Shown here piece after piece: positions 11,865 through 22,429 of a DNA stretch of 64,000 nucleotides. The notes under the pieces were generated by a model that saw nothing but the letters and a program-made list of their open reading frames with translations, made no database searches and was not told the DNA's origin. The position numbers were made by a program, and so were the translations under genes. The DNA lies in assembly GCA_944989445.1 (NCBI GenBank), contig CALYLW010000016.1:2134005-2198004 (forward strand), given 5' to 3'. The stretch comes from Ampullaceana balthica. Its lineage: Eukaryota > Mollusca > Gastropoda > Lymnaeidae. Position 1 is the stretch's first letter. The number at the start of each line of letters is the position of its first letter.

Positions 11865-12309
11865 CACTAGACTTCGATAATAATCTAATAATTGAATTAA
11901 ACACTTGCTTTCTCACATCAATCATGCACCGAATCAAATTAAAACAAACTGCTGTCCATGTTTACAATTTCTAAATAATTTAGTAGATTTATGACAGTAG
12001 TCACTTAAAATTAAAAAAAAACAACTTTACATTGCTAACTGTAAGTCTTTGTAGTAGTTTTATTAAAGTGCTCAATTAGAGTACCAAAAACTTTACATTA
12101 CTAACTGTAAGTCTTTGTAGTAGTTTTATTAAGGGATACACTTAGAGTACCAACAAACTTTACATTACTAACTGTAAGTCTTTGTAGACATGACTTCATA
12201 TTTACTGTTACATTTTATCATTCGTGATTTTCATTAATAAACTTTGTCTCTTTGTCTCCACATTGTATGTAGCGGTACAGTGCTATTTTGCAGCAAGACG
12301 ATGGAAAGG
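11865..12309. other. AT-rich spacer with 65-bp tandem units, copy 1
   Basis: Non-coding spacer that leads into the 48-bp array. Three units of about 65 bp (12022-12190) share AACTTTACATTGCTAACTG and GTAAGTCTTTGTAG. Equivalent spacers have one unit (about 17095), two (28005-28110) and two (33912-34010). The junction to the array carries GCGGTACAGTGCTA and a G-rich run in all four arrays where it is visible. Confidence 0.75.
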
Positions 12310-12896
12310 GGAGGGGAGGGAGTCCAGTGGTAGGTCTTACAGAGGGGTTTGTGTGCGTGTATATATAGAGTTAAGGGGTAGGGCGTAAAGGGAGGTTAGT
12401 GTGAGTGGATGGGTAGAGTCAAGTGGTAGGGCGTATAGGGAGGTTAGGGTGAGTGGATGGGTAGAGTTGAGTGGTAGGGCGTATAGGGAGGTTAGGGTGG
12501 GTGGATGGGTAGAGTCAAGTGGTAGGGCGTATAGAGAGGTTAGGGTGAGTGGATGGGTAGAGTTGAGTGGTAGGGGGTATAGGGAGGTTAGGGTGAGTGG
12601 ATGGGTAGAGTCGAGTGGTAGGGCGTATAGGGAGGTTTGGGTGAGTGGATGGGTAGAGTTGAGTGGTAGGGGGTATAGGGAGTTTAGGGTGAGTGGATGG
12701 GTAGAGTTGAGTGGTAGGGCGTATAGGGAGGTTAGGGGTGGATGGGTAGAGTTGAGTGGTAGGGCGTATAGGGAGGTTAGGGTGAGTGGATGGGAAGAGT
12801 TGAGTGGTAGGGCGTATAGGGAGGTTAGGGGTTGGATGGGTAGAGTCGAGTGGTAGGGCGTATAGGGAGGTTAGGGTGAGTGGATGGGTAGAGTCT
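12310..12896 (+). repeat. 48-bp minisatellite, array 2 (about 12 units)
   Basis: Same 48-bp family as 1-2005. It starts with the shared degenerate leader (GGTCTTACAGAG, GTGTGCGTGTATATA, AAGGGGTAGGGCGTAAAG) seen at arrays 3, 4 and 5. GAGTTGAGTGG and GAGTCGAGTGG variants are interspersed. It ends abruptly at GTAGAGTC, joined to the integrase remnant. Confidence 0.95.
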
Positions 12897-13292
12897 TTGA
12901 CTACCTACGGATCTCAGGCCTGTGGAAGATGGAACAGATTTACAAACAACGTATTTGGACAATGCCAATGGATTGGTCCCTACATGGTGGTAGAATCATT
13001 GAACAAGGGAAGAGTTAATCTAAAGAATATAGCGACCGAAAAAATACTCAGAAACACCTACCATGTCAGTAACCTTAAAGTTTACAGTAATGAACAGGGT
13101 TCTTCACCAAATCAGGGCCTCGATGATTCTGTTAAAGGTACTGTCAATGGGAGCCTACAACAAAATGAGCAAAGCACGAGCGAAGAAGCGGGCATCATTG
13201 CGATACAACCTGTCTCAAAACCAATGCAGATTAGGGCATTTAACCCACTAACAATGTCAAGAAGAAAGCTTAACTCTTGTCCTTACTTTTGA
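12897..13292 (+). pseudogene. GPY/F integrase C-terminal remnant (Ginger or Gypsy type)
   Basis: This open frame runs out of the 48-bp array without a stop and ends with TGA at 13290-13292; the minisatellite-encoded part is not native to it. Near 12969 it reads WIGPYMVVESLNKGRVNL, then YHVSNLKVY, the signature of the GPY/F module at the C-terminus of Gypsy and Ginger integrases. A polar, low-complexity linker follows (GTVNGSLQQNEQSTSEEA). The catalytic DDE core and zinc finger are missing upstream, where the array begins. The reading continues in another frame into an OTU domain. Ginger1 DNA transposons have, to my recollection, been described with accessory cysteine-protease domains, which favours Ginger over Gypsy; this is inference. 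Confidence 0.68.
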
Positions 13293-13725
13293 CAACGTTG
13301 TATTTTATGGTCGCACTCGAGATCTCGAACAACCGAGGCGTACATATAAAACAAAAGGGGATGGAAACTGTTACTTTAAGGCCATAAGTTACATTCTGAC
13401 AGGAACAGAGGACAATCACATTCTTCTCAGAGATAAAGTAGTTCAACATATGAACACTGACATTACAAAGCAAATAAAGAGAACTACTTGAATCAAAATG
13501 TGGAGGAGTATATACACTTTTCTGGTATTTCTCGTGATTGAGTCTGGGCAACTGATGCAGAAATCCTGGCAACAGCCAACCTTTTACGTTGGGACATTGT
13601 TGTCTACACCAAAGTCGGTGATTCGATGGATTCGTTGACCTATCCAGCAATCTTTGATCTTCAGTCAACGACAGAACATAGACTTTACCTTCAAACCAGA
13701 GCGGTCATTTTGATGTAGTAATTAG
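13261..13725 (+). pseudogene. OTU-family cysteine protease domain, frameshifted remnant
   Basis: In the frame of 13261, open across the end of the integrase frame, the sequence reads GDGNCYFKAISYILTG at about 13357-13404. This is the OTU signature with the catalytic Asp (13360) and Cys (13369). A shift near 13475 leads to NQNVEEYIHFSG, then an in-frame TGA at 13539, then WATDAEILATANLL and WDIVVYTKVG. A further shift near 13695 is needed to read the C-terminal GHFDVV motif with the catalytic His. The order D-C ... H with W.T..EI.A.A between matches OTU domains. At least two shifts and one stop make it non-functional. It belongs with the GPY/F module as one decayed transposon ORF. Confidence 0.75.
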
Positions 13726-14134
13726 TGTTTAAATTTTACTGTAAGTAATTAAGTGGGCTAAATGTTGTATATTGTGGACCTTGTTACTAGTTAATGTTTA
13801 AAACTTTAAAAAATTAAATGTCTTAATTTCTATTCGAATGTTAAAGTAGTGTCCTTTTATTATTAGATTTTTTAAAATGTCTTTATTCAAATCTTTATTC
13901 TTTATTATCAAAATCAAAATTTATTTTTTAAAATTAATCAATTGAATGATTATTTGAATAATCACTTTATAAACAAATAAAAGCAAACTATTTCATTCAT
14001 GGAAAACATTGAATCCAAACTCAAGATGCTAAGTACTTCTGAAAAAGTCATTCATCCATTTTTTACTATATATCCCCATGTCCATGTTGTCAAAGGGGTA
14101 TATTCTGGCCTGGGGGGGGGGTTATATTCTGGCC
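13726..14134. other. AT-rich spacer between OTU remnant and palindrome
   Basis: Very AT-rich, with no credible frame. It ends with two TATATTCTGGCCT repeats around a run of nine G (about 14099-14137), just outside the palindrome's left arm. Confidence 0.5.
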
Positions 14135-14720
14135 TAGGCCAGTTTAACCCCGTGGTAGACCGTCCAGCCCAATTTTTTTTTAAATTCGGCTGGCTGACAC
14201 ATTTTTTCGGCTGATATCGGGATTAGCCGTATTTTAAAATTTCGGCTGGCTGACAAATTTGTTTTGCTGATATCCGGATTAGCCGGATTTCTCCGTAAAT
14301 TGATATTTGCAGCAAAATATTCGTAAACATCATCCAGGTATGTTCCAGCACGTGTTACATTGCCGGTATGTTGAGAGATGGGCAATTAATGTTGCAGAAC
14401 TCGGCGAAACTATCTTTAGCCTCATTTACAAAGGCGAGCAAGTCTCAAAATAACCAGATGACGATATCTCTTGTAAGTTCATGACTTGGTGTTGCCAGAC
14501 TTTGACTGTTGCCCTCTCCAAACTTACGGAAATATTCCAAAATTGTATTGTCTTTTCTTGACTTTGTACTCACACATTGTGCTTGACACTTAAGTGAAGA
14601 TTCATATTGCTACTTGATGTAATTATTGTAATTGCGGCAAAATTGGTTACTATTGAAATGCGACCCTTGTCACCCAATGACTGCTGAGCAGTGAGACACA
14701 GCTGACAAGAAAATCGAGTA
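14134..14720 (-). pseudogene. Inverted partial copy of the BED-hAT transposase (left arm)
   Basis: Reverse-strand copy of the coding segment in the right arm. The stretch with LDDVYEYF near 14310 matches LDDVYRSL near 15490 of the right arm. The region encoding the tryptophan and first cysteines of the BED finger is deleted here, so this arm cannot encode the domain. Frames are interrupted. Confidence 0.6.
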
Positions 14721-15700
14721 TGCCAGGTGGTTTAGGTTTTAATTGTAGTTTTTTTTTGAATGAACTGCCCCTCTTCCCGGTTTAGGTGAGATTTGCTGAC
14801 ATTTGAGTTCATCTAAAATCATCATATAGTCATAAAGAATTGTCACATTCGCAGTGAAACAATATACGTGCTAAGACTGCAGGGTTACCTTTTTACGTAA
14901 CACCATTTCTAATGTAACAATTCTTTATGACTATATGATGATTTTAGATGAACTCAAATGTCAGCAAATCTCATCTAAACCGGGAAGAGTTCATTAAAAA
15001 AACTACAATTAAAACCTAAACCACCTGGCATACATGGAAATTCTAAAGCACAATGCTGGAAATATTTTGGTGGCCTGTTCTCTGCTGAAGGGAGAAATGT
15101 AGACGAAGATCGAGTTTATTGTCAGCTGTGTCTCTCTGCTCAGCAGTCATTGGGTGACAAGGGTCACATTTCAAAAGTAACCAATTTTGCCGCAATTACA
15201 TCAAGTGGCAATATGAATCTTCACTTAAGTGTCAAGTACAATGTGTCAGTACAAAGTCGAGAAGAGTCAAATAAAATTTTGGGATATTTCCGTAAGTATG
15301 GAGAAGGCAACAATCAATGTCGGACAACATCAAGTCATGAACTGACAAGAGATATCGTTATCTGGTTCTGTAGAGACTTGCTCGCCTTTGAAAATGTGGC
15401 TAAAGATGGTTTTGTTGACTTCTTCACAATTAATTGCCCATCTCTCAACATACAGTCACCTGTAACACTTGATGGAACAGCCCTGGATGATGTTTACCGT
15501 AGTTTACGAATATTTCGTAATCAGCCGAAAATCAGCTGCAAATGTCAATTTACGCAGAAATCCGGCTAATCCGAATATCAGCCGAAAAATAATTTCAGCC
15601 AGCGGAAAATTTAAAATCCGGCTAATCCGGATATCAGCCAAATAATGATGTCAGCCAGCCGAAATTTAAAAAAAATAGGCTGGCAGGTTTAACCTGGGGT
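14135..15700. mobile_element. 1.5-kb near-palindromic foldback element from a hAT gene
   Basis: The left arm (about 14160-14849) is the inverted copy of the right arm (about 14911-15685), separated by a loop of about 61 bp. The inner boundary is exact over GTCATAAAGAATTGT and its complement. The right arm is about 85 bp longer; the left arm lost the segment equivalent to about 15037-15120. The outer ends carry several copies of a GGCTGATATCCGGATTAGCC-like motif next to GGCTGGCTGACA. The right arm encodes part of a BED-finger hAT transposase and the left arm the same, inverted. Mature ends and target duplications are not resolved. A related end, in opposite orientation, lies at 32853-33247. 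Confidence 0.8.
15030..15569 (+). pseudogene. BED-type zinc finger and N-terminal hAT transposase fragment
   Basis: The frame is open from about 15030 to the stop at 15567-15569. It reads CWKYFGGLFSAEG (aromatic start of a BED finger), then CQLC at 15120-15131, then GNMNLHLSVKYN, where the final histidine pair of the finger is expected; the last position is Tyr instead of His. Downstream, ELTRDIVIWFCRDLLAFENV and ALDDVYRSL match the segment after the BED finger in hAT proteins (A...I..D..P...VE..GF...). No hAT catalytic core follows, because the arm ends in the repeated GGCTAATCCG motifs. There is no convincing ATG start. It is a fragment captured inside the palindrome. Confidence 0.7.
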
Positions 15701-15975
15701 TAAGGATATGTCTTAGGATTAGGTTTAGGGTCAAGGAAAGGTTTTAGGAATATGTTTAGGGTTCGGGATAGGTTTAGGGATAGTTACTCACAAAAAAAAT
15801 TCTTCATTTTTTTCTCCCTGAGCGTCAAATTTTTTTATAAAACAGGCCAAAACAGTGAAATGAGTATACACAATTTACTAATTTAGTATATGCGTCCGTC
15901 AGTTCGTAAAGAAAAAATAAGCCTTGAAAAAAATACTGTACCAAAAATAACTCTTTTCGAACATCCGCCTATAAT
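15701..15975. repeat. Palindrome-associated terminal segment, copy 1
   Basis: Holds several degenerate GGTTTAGGG / GTTTAGGGTC motifs (15715-15782), then a CTCCCTGAGCGT and TCGAACATCCGC stretch. The whole segment recurs in inverted orientation at 32853-33170, and its outer part (TGAACA..ATTT.CGCGGATGTTC) at 63545-63625. It therefore belongs to a dispersed element. The TTTAGGG motifs are too degenerate to be telomeric. Confidence 0.65.
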
Positions 15976-16205
15976 TGTTCAATAAGGAAATAAATGAATA
16001 AAATAATAAATAAAATAAATCAAAGATCTGTCTTACATGATTTTTTATTCTGATGTGTATAGTTAACAACATAATTTTAATTTTCTGCCATACTAGTACT
16101 ACATTGTGACCTGCGCTGGGTCCGAATACACTTTTAATTTAACGGAACCCGCCCGGGTCCGAATAGCGATCACATTCTATACGGACCTGGGTCCGAATAG
16201 CTGCA
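15976..16205. other. Spacer with three GGGTCCGAATA motifs
   Basis: A low-complexity AAATAAAT stretch is followed by three copies of TGGGTCCGAATA or CGGGTCCGAATA (near 16118, 16156 and 16189). The last lies in a near-palindrome, GGACCTGGGTCC. No gene is seen. Confidence 0.5.
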
Positions 16206-17245
16206 GCCAAATATAAAATTAAAGATATTTATTACACTCTTCTTGTTTGTCGATTCGATTATTTTTGGCAAATAAAACTATTAACCTCGAATACAAATAT
16301 AATAAAAGTACTTGAATTTACCTTTCCTTTGATGTATAATAATGGCATGTAATGATGTTTTAAAATGCCTTAAAATTAGCATTCATATGAAATTTCACGT
16401 CTTACTAAAATTAGGTCAATTTTTTAAGTAAAGTGGGGAGTTAATTTAAAAAACAATTGTTTCATATTATATTGTTTCTAAAATAGAATCAAAATATATG
16501 TAATCCATTGTATGAATATTAATCTTTGTAAAAATGAAATAATAAAAAAAAACTGATATCCAGATTTCTTTGGCTCCAACTCCATTAAATCAAGGGAATT
16601 TATTTATTTTTAAATATATTTTAATATTTATCTAAAGTTTAAATAAAAAAATACATTAAAAATATTTATTTAAAAAATGCATTTTTATTATATTTCAAAG
16701 TATTAAAGTTAAATATTTTGCCCTAACGGAAATCTCTCAATGTCTTTATTCTGTTTATAAACGTTTGATTAAATAAATAAAAACTATATCTTTTTGAAAT
16801 TAATTTATGTATAAGACTGGTGTAAATTGTAACACACGCACTTCTTTCTCTCTGTCTTCATTAGACAGAATTTTATTTGTTCCCAATCTAATATTAGGAA
16901 TTCGTAACACAGAAATTATCATTTAAGTGGCACGCCACATGACTTCTATACTAATTTAATAATCTAATAAAACACTTACTTTCTCATATCAATCATGCAC
17001 CGAATAAAATTAAAACAAACTGCTGTCCATGTTTACAATTTCTAAATATTATAGTAGGTTTATTACAGTAGTCACCTAAAATTAATAAAAAATAAAACTT
17101 TACATTGCTAATTGTAAGTCTTTGTAGACATGACTTCATATTTACTGTTACATTTTATCATTCGTGATCTTCATTAATAAACTTTATCTCCACATTGTAT
17201 GGAGCGGTACAGTGCTATGTTGCAGCAAGACGATGGAAAAGGGGG
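16206..17245. other. Macro-repeat spacer with empty hAT site, copy 1
   Basis: Non-coding AT-rich sequence collinear first with about 4535-5232 and then with 11865-12300, skipping the whole hAT element. It ends at array 3. It contains one unit of the 65-bp repeat near 17095. Confidence 0.8.
16928..16935 (+). other. Unoccupied hAT target site (TGGCACGC)
   Basis: A single TGGCACGC inside ATTTAAGTGGCACGCCACAT, with flanks matching both sides of the hAT insertions. It represents the pre-insertion state. Confidence 0.88.
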
Positions 17246-18150
17246 GGGGAGTCCAATGGTAGGTCTTACAGAGAGGTTTGTGTGCGTGTATATATATAGT
17301 TAAGGGGTAGGGCGTAAAGGGAGTTTAGGGTGAGTGGATGGGTAGAGTCGAGTGGTAGGGCGTATAGGTAGGTTAGGGTGAGTGGATGGGTAGAGTCGAG
17401 TGGTAGGGCGTATAGGTAGGTTAGGGTGAGTTTATGGGTAGAGTCGAGTGGTAAGGCGTATAGGTAGGTTAGGGTGAGTGGATTGGTAGAGTCGGGTGGT
17501 AGGGCGTATAGAGAGGTTAGGGTGAGTGGATGGGTAGAGTCGAGTGGTAGGGTGTATAGTGAGGTTAGGGTGAGTGGATGGGTAGAGTCGAGTGGTAGGG
17601 CATATAGGGAGGTCAGGGTGAGAAGATGGGTAGAGACGGGTGGTAGGGCCTATAGAGAGGTTAGGATGAGTGGATGGGTAGAGTCGAGTGGTAAGGCGTA
17701 TGGGGAGGTTAGGGTGAGTGGATGGGTAGAGCCGGGTGGTAGGGGGTATAGGGAGGTAAGGGGGAGTGGATGGGTAGAGTCGAGTGGTAAGGCGTATGGG
17801 GAGGTTAGGGTGAGTGAATGGGTAGAGCCGGGTGGTAGGGGGTATAGGGAGGTAAGGGGGAGTGGATGGGTTGAGTCGGGTGGTAGGGGGTATAGGGAGG
17901 TTAGGGTGAGTTGATGGGTAGAGCCGGGTGGTAGGGCGTATAGAGAGGTTAGGGTGAGTGGATGGGTAGAGTCGAGTGGTAGGGTGTATAGTGAGGTTAG
18001 GGTGAGTGGATGGGTAGAGTCGAGTGGTAGGGCGTATAGGGAGGTCAGGGTGATTAGATGGGTAGAGTCGGGTGGTAGGGCGATTAGAGAGGTTAATGTG
18101 AGTGGATGGGTAGAGTCGAGTGCTAGGTCGTATAGGGAGGTTAGGTTATG
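17246..18150 (+). repeat. 48-bp minisatellite, array 3 (about 18 units)
   Basis: Same family and leader as the other arrays. Internal blocks are duplicated: the unit run with AAGGCGTATGGGGAGG and GAGCCGGGTGG recurs at about 17690-17780 and 17785-17870. These variants are shared specifically with array 5. It ends GGTTAGGTTATGTGGAAGC, as array 5 does. Confidence 0.95.
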
Positions 18151-20785
18151 TGGAAGCATTTGTGCCTACTATCTCCTGTTCGCCTGCCTGCAATTAGTAA
18201 TCCCTCATTGAGTTGCCATACAAAGTATCATCTATAAGGATATATTTACAAATCGTTAAAGTGTTACAGTAGCCATAATGATTAGAGTGTTGAGACTTTA
18301 ATAAATAGAAGAAGAAGAAAAAGAAATACACGTTAGTCTGTATAGAAAATTTATGGAAACCTTCCTCCCTTGTTCTTTCAATCATACTACATGTTCAACA
18401 AAGATGTTAAAACTTTTTTCACATTATCCATTTGTTTTTTTTATCCCTATGATGATTTCAGGGGTACATCAAATTTTTTTTTAAGTGCACTCTTTGACTG
18501 CATCTTTCTGTGAATATAACTTCCGGTGACTACCTCTTCCTATGAATGCAAGTCTTCAAATTTTTGGATTAGTTTTCTCAAACAAGCAAGAGACAACAAA
18601 GTTGCCTATTCAGATCCCATGCTATTTGATCCATTATCGATCTACAAATTCCACTCGAGTTACCGGACTTTGGAAACCTGATTTAGTCACTTAGTCCTGC
18701 CCCAGAAACTGTGGGACACAGAAATGACAGCAGAGGGCGATGCGCATTGGGAAATATTTTATGTTTTATAACATAAAGTTTCGACTAATTTCCAAAGTAT
18801 TTTTTGTGTAAGAGATTCGGAATTTAGTGGGACCAAACCTAGGTACGCCGCTGACATATATCTAAAACCATGCAACTGTTGAAAACAAACTGCATGTTGC
18901 ACAACGCGACATACTACGATATTGAATCAATGCCCTACCCTTTAAAATATTAACACAAACTGACACTACCTTACCATCAAAAGCCCTTGTCATAACTAGA
19001 AATCACATACCATTATCAAAATCTAGCCATTCTACACCTTGCAATATCTACAGTCATACGCCCATGTGACATTTAACAATTCTTCGCCCTTGCCATCACA
19101 AGCAGTAGTTACCGACCATGAACAACCACTCCATAAAACGATTTTCTCATTTGGCCCTTGTTGGTCGTTTCACCTGGCACACACAACAAGAAGGTAAGCG
19201 AACCTGCCAGAATGTCACGGTGCCGTCTGAAATCAATCATCACAGGAGTTCAGAAGCGAGACAATCCTGTCTCGCCGGCTCGTGATTGATTTCACGTCTG
19301 CTCTAATCACAGGTCTTCTGCCCACATATGGCAGCCGCCACACGATCTGCTTCGATATCTGGTTTTTTGTTCCACTTTATTTTGAAGGCCAATTATAGTT
19401 TTTTCTTCTCTTTAAAAAAAGTAGCTTGAGGCAATAATTTTTATAAAATTATTTTTGTGAAAAATAATAAATTGAATTATGGTTTCTATCTCTGGTTTCA
19501 GCTGAGTGGGGGGAAAAAGACATCTAAAATTTAAATGTCATGTAAGTATTGGAGGGGGGCGTAAGGAGAAGGATACAAGGTGTACTCCAGGCTTCAAATT
19601 AATTTATTAAATTAGTTTGTTTTATACGTGGTATGGCCATTGAAATATCGTTTTTTCTATCTGTTATTGGCTAGAGGAAACCTCTTCATAAAATAATTGA
19701 ATTTTTTATTCTTAATTTAACTAGCAACCGGGTTTTATTCTGGAAGAATGTTTTGTCTTTCTTTAAGTTTTTAATGTCATATATAGGTCTGCAAGAAAAA
19801 ATAACACCAGCATGTGTTGCACTTTTTCTTTTATCAGAGTTGGGATGTAATGTTAGAAATTTGATGTATAAGAAATATAACATTAGGGATACAACTAATG
19901 TTTATACAATTTTAGCAATTCGTTGTTGTGATATATTATTGTAGGGTATATTTCAAGGATGCAACATAATAAATACAATGCCAGGAATACAAATTGATAG
20001 ATAAAGTATCAGGGATATATCAATGAGGCAATGGAAGGGTTTTAATTGTTATTAAATCAATGTCAGGTATATAACAAAGGATTTAATGTCAGGGATATAA
20101 GGTAATGGATAATGTCTGGTAATCAACGTAATGTGAAAGATACAAAAAAGGAAAAGAGACAGTGTCTGGAATTTAAATCCAATGATACAATGTCTAGGAT
20201 AGAACGTTATGGACGCAGAATTGAGGATATCAGTTGAGCCTCTGTCTAACACAAGCCGACCTACTTACAAAACACAACTAATCGGCACTGGAGTTCTATA
20301 TTTGACATTGTGAGGAACAAAACATGGCAGCTCTCAGCGTTACGTTTTCTTAAAATTAAAATTAATTGGAAGGCCAATGCTGGCGTGGTCCGAGAAGAAA
20401 TGTTATCGCTCAGACATCAGTTGGCTTTTCAGCCCTCGCCGTCCCCTCTCCCTACAGATGATCTTAAGGTCCGGTGATCCAAGCTGATTAGAGGAGAAAC
20501 GAGACACAGATGGTCAGTCCCAAAACGGAAAGAATGGCTTCCGATATTTCTCTAATAACACAACTGAGATGTTTTGTTGTTGTATATTATTTGAGATAGA
20601 GATATGTACTCATGTATCATGAGTACAACATACAGAACATCGGGTATCCACTAGTCTAAACTTGCAAACATGGCCACCAGGCCTGTCTTAAATATAAATG
20701 CATATCAAATACTACGTCATTGCTTGGTCAGTCTGCCGCCGTCTGGGTCCAGAAACTTAGACCATTGTCCTGTCACAGTCGCACG
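18151..20785. other. Macro-repeat body, copy 1 (non-coding)
   Basis: A segment of about 2.6 kb highly similar to 34951-38170 and, from 19325 on, to 28635-30320. It contains a nested hairpin (19228-19296) and degenerate short repeats of the TCAGGGATATAA type (about 19930-20200). A weak frame near its end (20220-20478; see 37559-37855) is broken here by an indel near 20270. Compared with copies 2 and 3 it lacks a segment of about 510 bp between about 19705 and 19715. No recognisable domain is present. Confidence 0.7.
19228..19296. other. Nested hairpin in body segment
   Basis: TGAAATCAATCATCAC pairs with CGTGATTGATTTCACG, with an inner GAGACA-ATCC-TGTCTC stem. The copy near 36093-36147 keeps the outer stem but has a shorter loop. 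Confidence 0.6.
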
Positions 20786-20799
20786 TGCTGGCTTCAGAT

Positions 20800-20965
20800 G
20801 GCTGGAGATGGGTTTCAGTTACAGATAGTCTTGTTTTAGCATCACTTAAATATTGGGTGTCAGTTACAGATAGTCTTGTTCTAGCATCACTTGAATATTG
20901 GGTCTCCGTTACAGATAGTCGTGTTCTAGCATCACTTAAATATGGTGTTTGTGTTGGAGGCTGTG
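20800..20965 (+). repeat. 45-bp minisatellite, copy 1 (3-4 units)
   Basis: Units of 45 bp with core ACAGATAGTCTTGTTCTAGC followed by ATCACTTAAATATTGGGT. The period is 15 codons (VTDSLVLASLKYW-like), so the 84-residue open frame at 20785 is a repeat artefact. The homologous array at 38200-38430 has five to six units. Confidence 0.9.
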
Positions 20966-21027
20966 AGGTGAGTAAGAATACAAGGATTTTGCTGAGACTT
21001 ACCTCGTTACCTAAATATAGAAAAGTA

Positions 21028-21565
21028 ATTTACTTTTGAATTAAGGACTCAATTCTTTATCTATACAAGGATAGCACGTAAGTTTTAAAAAAATATTATT
21101 TTACTAAATACTGGATAATTATGTACTTTTGAAATAAGGGCTAAACAAAATAAATAGTTAATATGGCAAAAATTAAGCCTATTTTGAAAATTTAAAACAT
21201 AAAAATCATTTAACAATACAAATTAATTGGTTTTCCCATTTTCGTTCTCATGCCAATTTGTCAATGCAAGATTTTCTACATTTTTTTGGTAATAAAAAAG
21301 TGTTTACGTTAGGAGTAGTATCTATAATGTCAATCAGATTATCACGATTGAGTGCAAAAGTTTAATAGTAAACATGATGTCTGTATGATGTTCAGTTAAA
21401 CATAAACACACAATTAGACTATAGGTTTTTTTTCTGTCATTGTCGGAGGATCATATTTCACACCTAAATGTTCAAATTGCTTCTCTCTTTGTTAATCTTT
21501 TTGTTGCACCCTAACAGATTCAATGGCATCTCTAAAAGTTTTTCTTGAAACATCCGAAATGTACA
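21028..21565. repeat. Macro-repeat anchor segment, copy 2
   Basis: Collinear with 2006-2520 with scattered substitutions. It includes TTTCTGTCATTGTC and CACCCTAACAGATTC before the 56-bp array. Non-coding. Confidence 0.85.
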
Positions 21566-22425
21566 TCTCGACTCTTCAAACATGTTCAACTTGCAACCTA
21601 ATCCAGCATCGATACACGACTTTTCGCTTACTCAAACATGGTCATCTTGCAACCTAATCCAGCATCGATACACGACTTTTCCCTTACTCAAACATGGTCA
21701 TCTTGCAACCTAAGCCAGCATCGATACACGACTTTTAACTTATTCAAACATGGTCATCTTGCAACCTAATCCAGCATCGATACACGACTTTTCCCTTACT
21801 CAAACATGGTCATCTTGCAACCTCATCCAGCATCCATACACGACTTTTCCCTTACTCAAACATGGTCATCTTGCAACCTAAGCCGGCACCGATACATGAC
21901 TTTTAACTTATTCAAACATGGTCATCTTGCAACCTAAGCCAGCACCGATACATGACTTTTAACTTATTCAAACATGGTCATCTTGCAAGCCAAGCCAGCA
22001 CCGATACATGACTTTTCCCTTATTCAAACATGGTCATCTTACAACCTAAGCCAGCATCGATACATGACTTTTAACTTATTCAAACATGGTCATCTTGCAA
22101 CCTAAGCCAGCGCAGATACACGACTTTTCCCTTATTCAAACATGGTCATCATGCAAGCCAAGCCAGCACCGATACATGACTTTTAACTTATCAAACATGG
22201 TCATCTTACAACCTAATCCAGCATCGATACACGACTTTTAACTTATTCAAACATGGTCATCTTACAACCTAAGCCAGCATCCTTACACGACTTTTAACTT
22301 ATTCAAACATGGTCATCTTGCAACCTAATCCAGTATTGATACATGACTTTTCCCTTATTCAAACATGGTCATCTTACAACTTAAGCCAGTATCGATACAC
22401 GACTTTTAACTTATTCACGACTCTA
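21566..22425 (+). repeat. 56-bp minisatellite, copy 2 (about 15 units)
   Basis: Same family as 2521-3275. Here units with CTAATCCAGCATCGATACAC dominate the first half and CTAAGCCAGCACCGATACAT the middle. The local clustering differs from copy 1, which suggests amplification after the macro-repeat duplicated. Confidence 0.93.
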
Positions 22426-22429
22426 GCAA

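Noticed and set aside
15715..15782. Interstitial telomere sequence
   Set aside because: TTTAGGG-like motifs are irregular and belong to a dispersed element segment found twice more.
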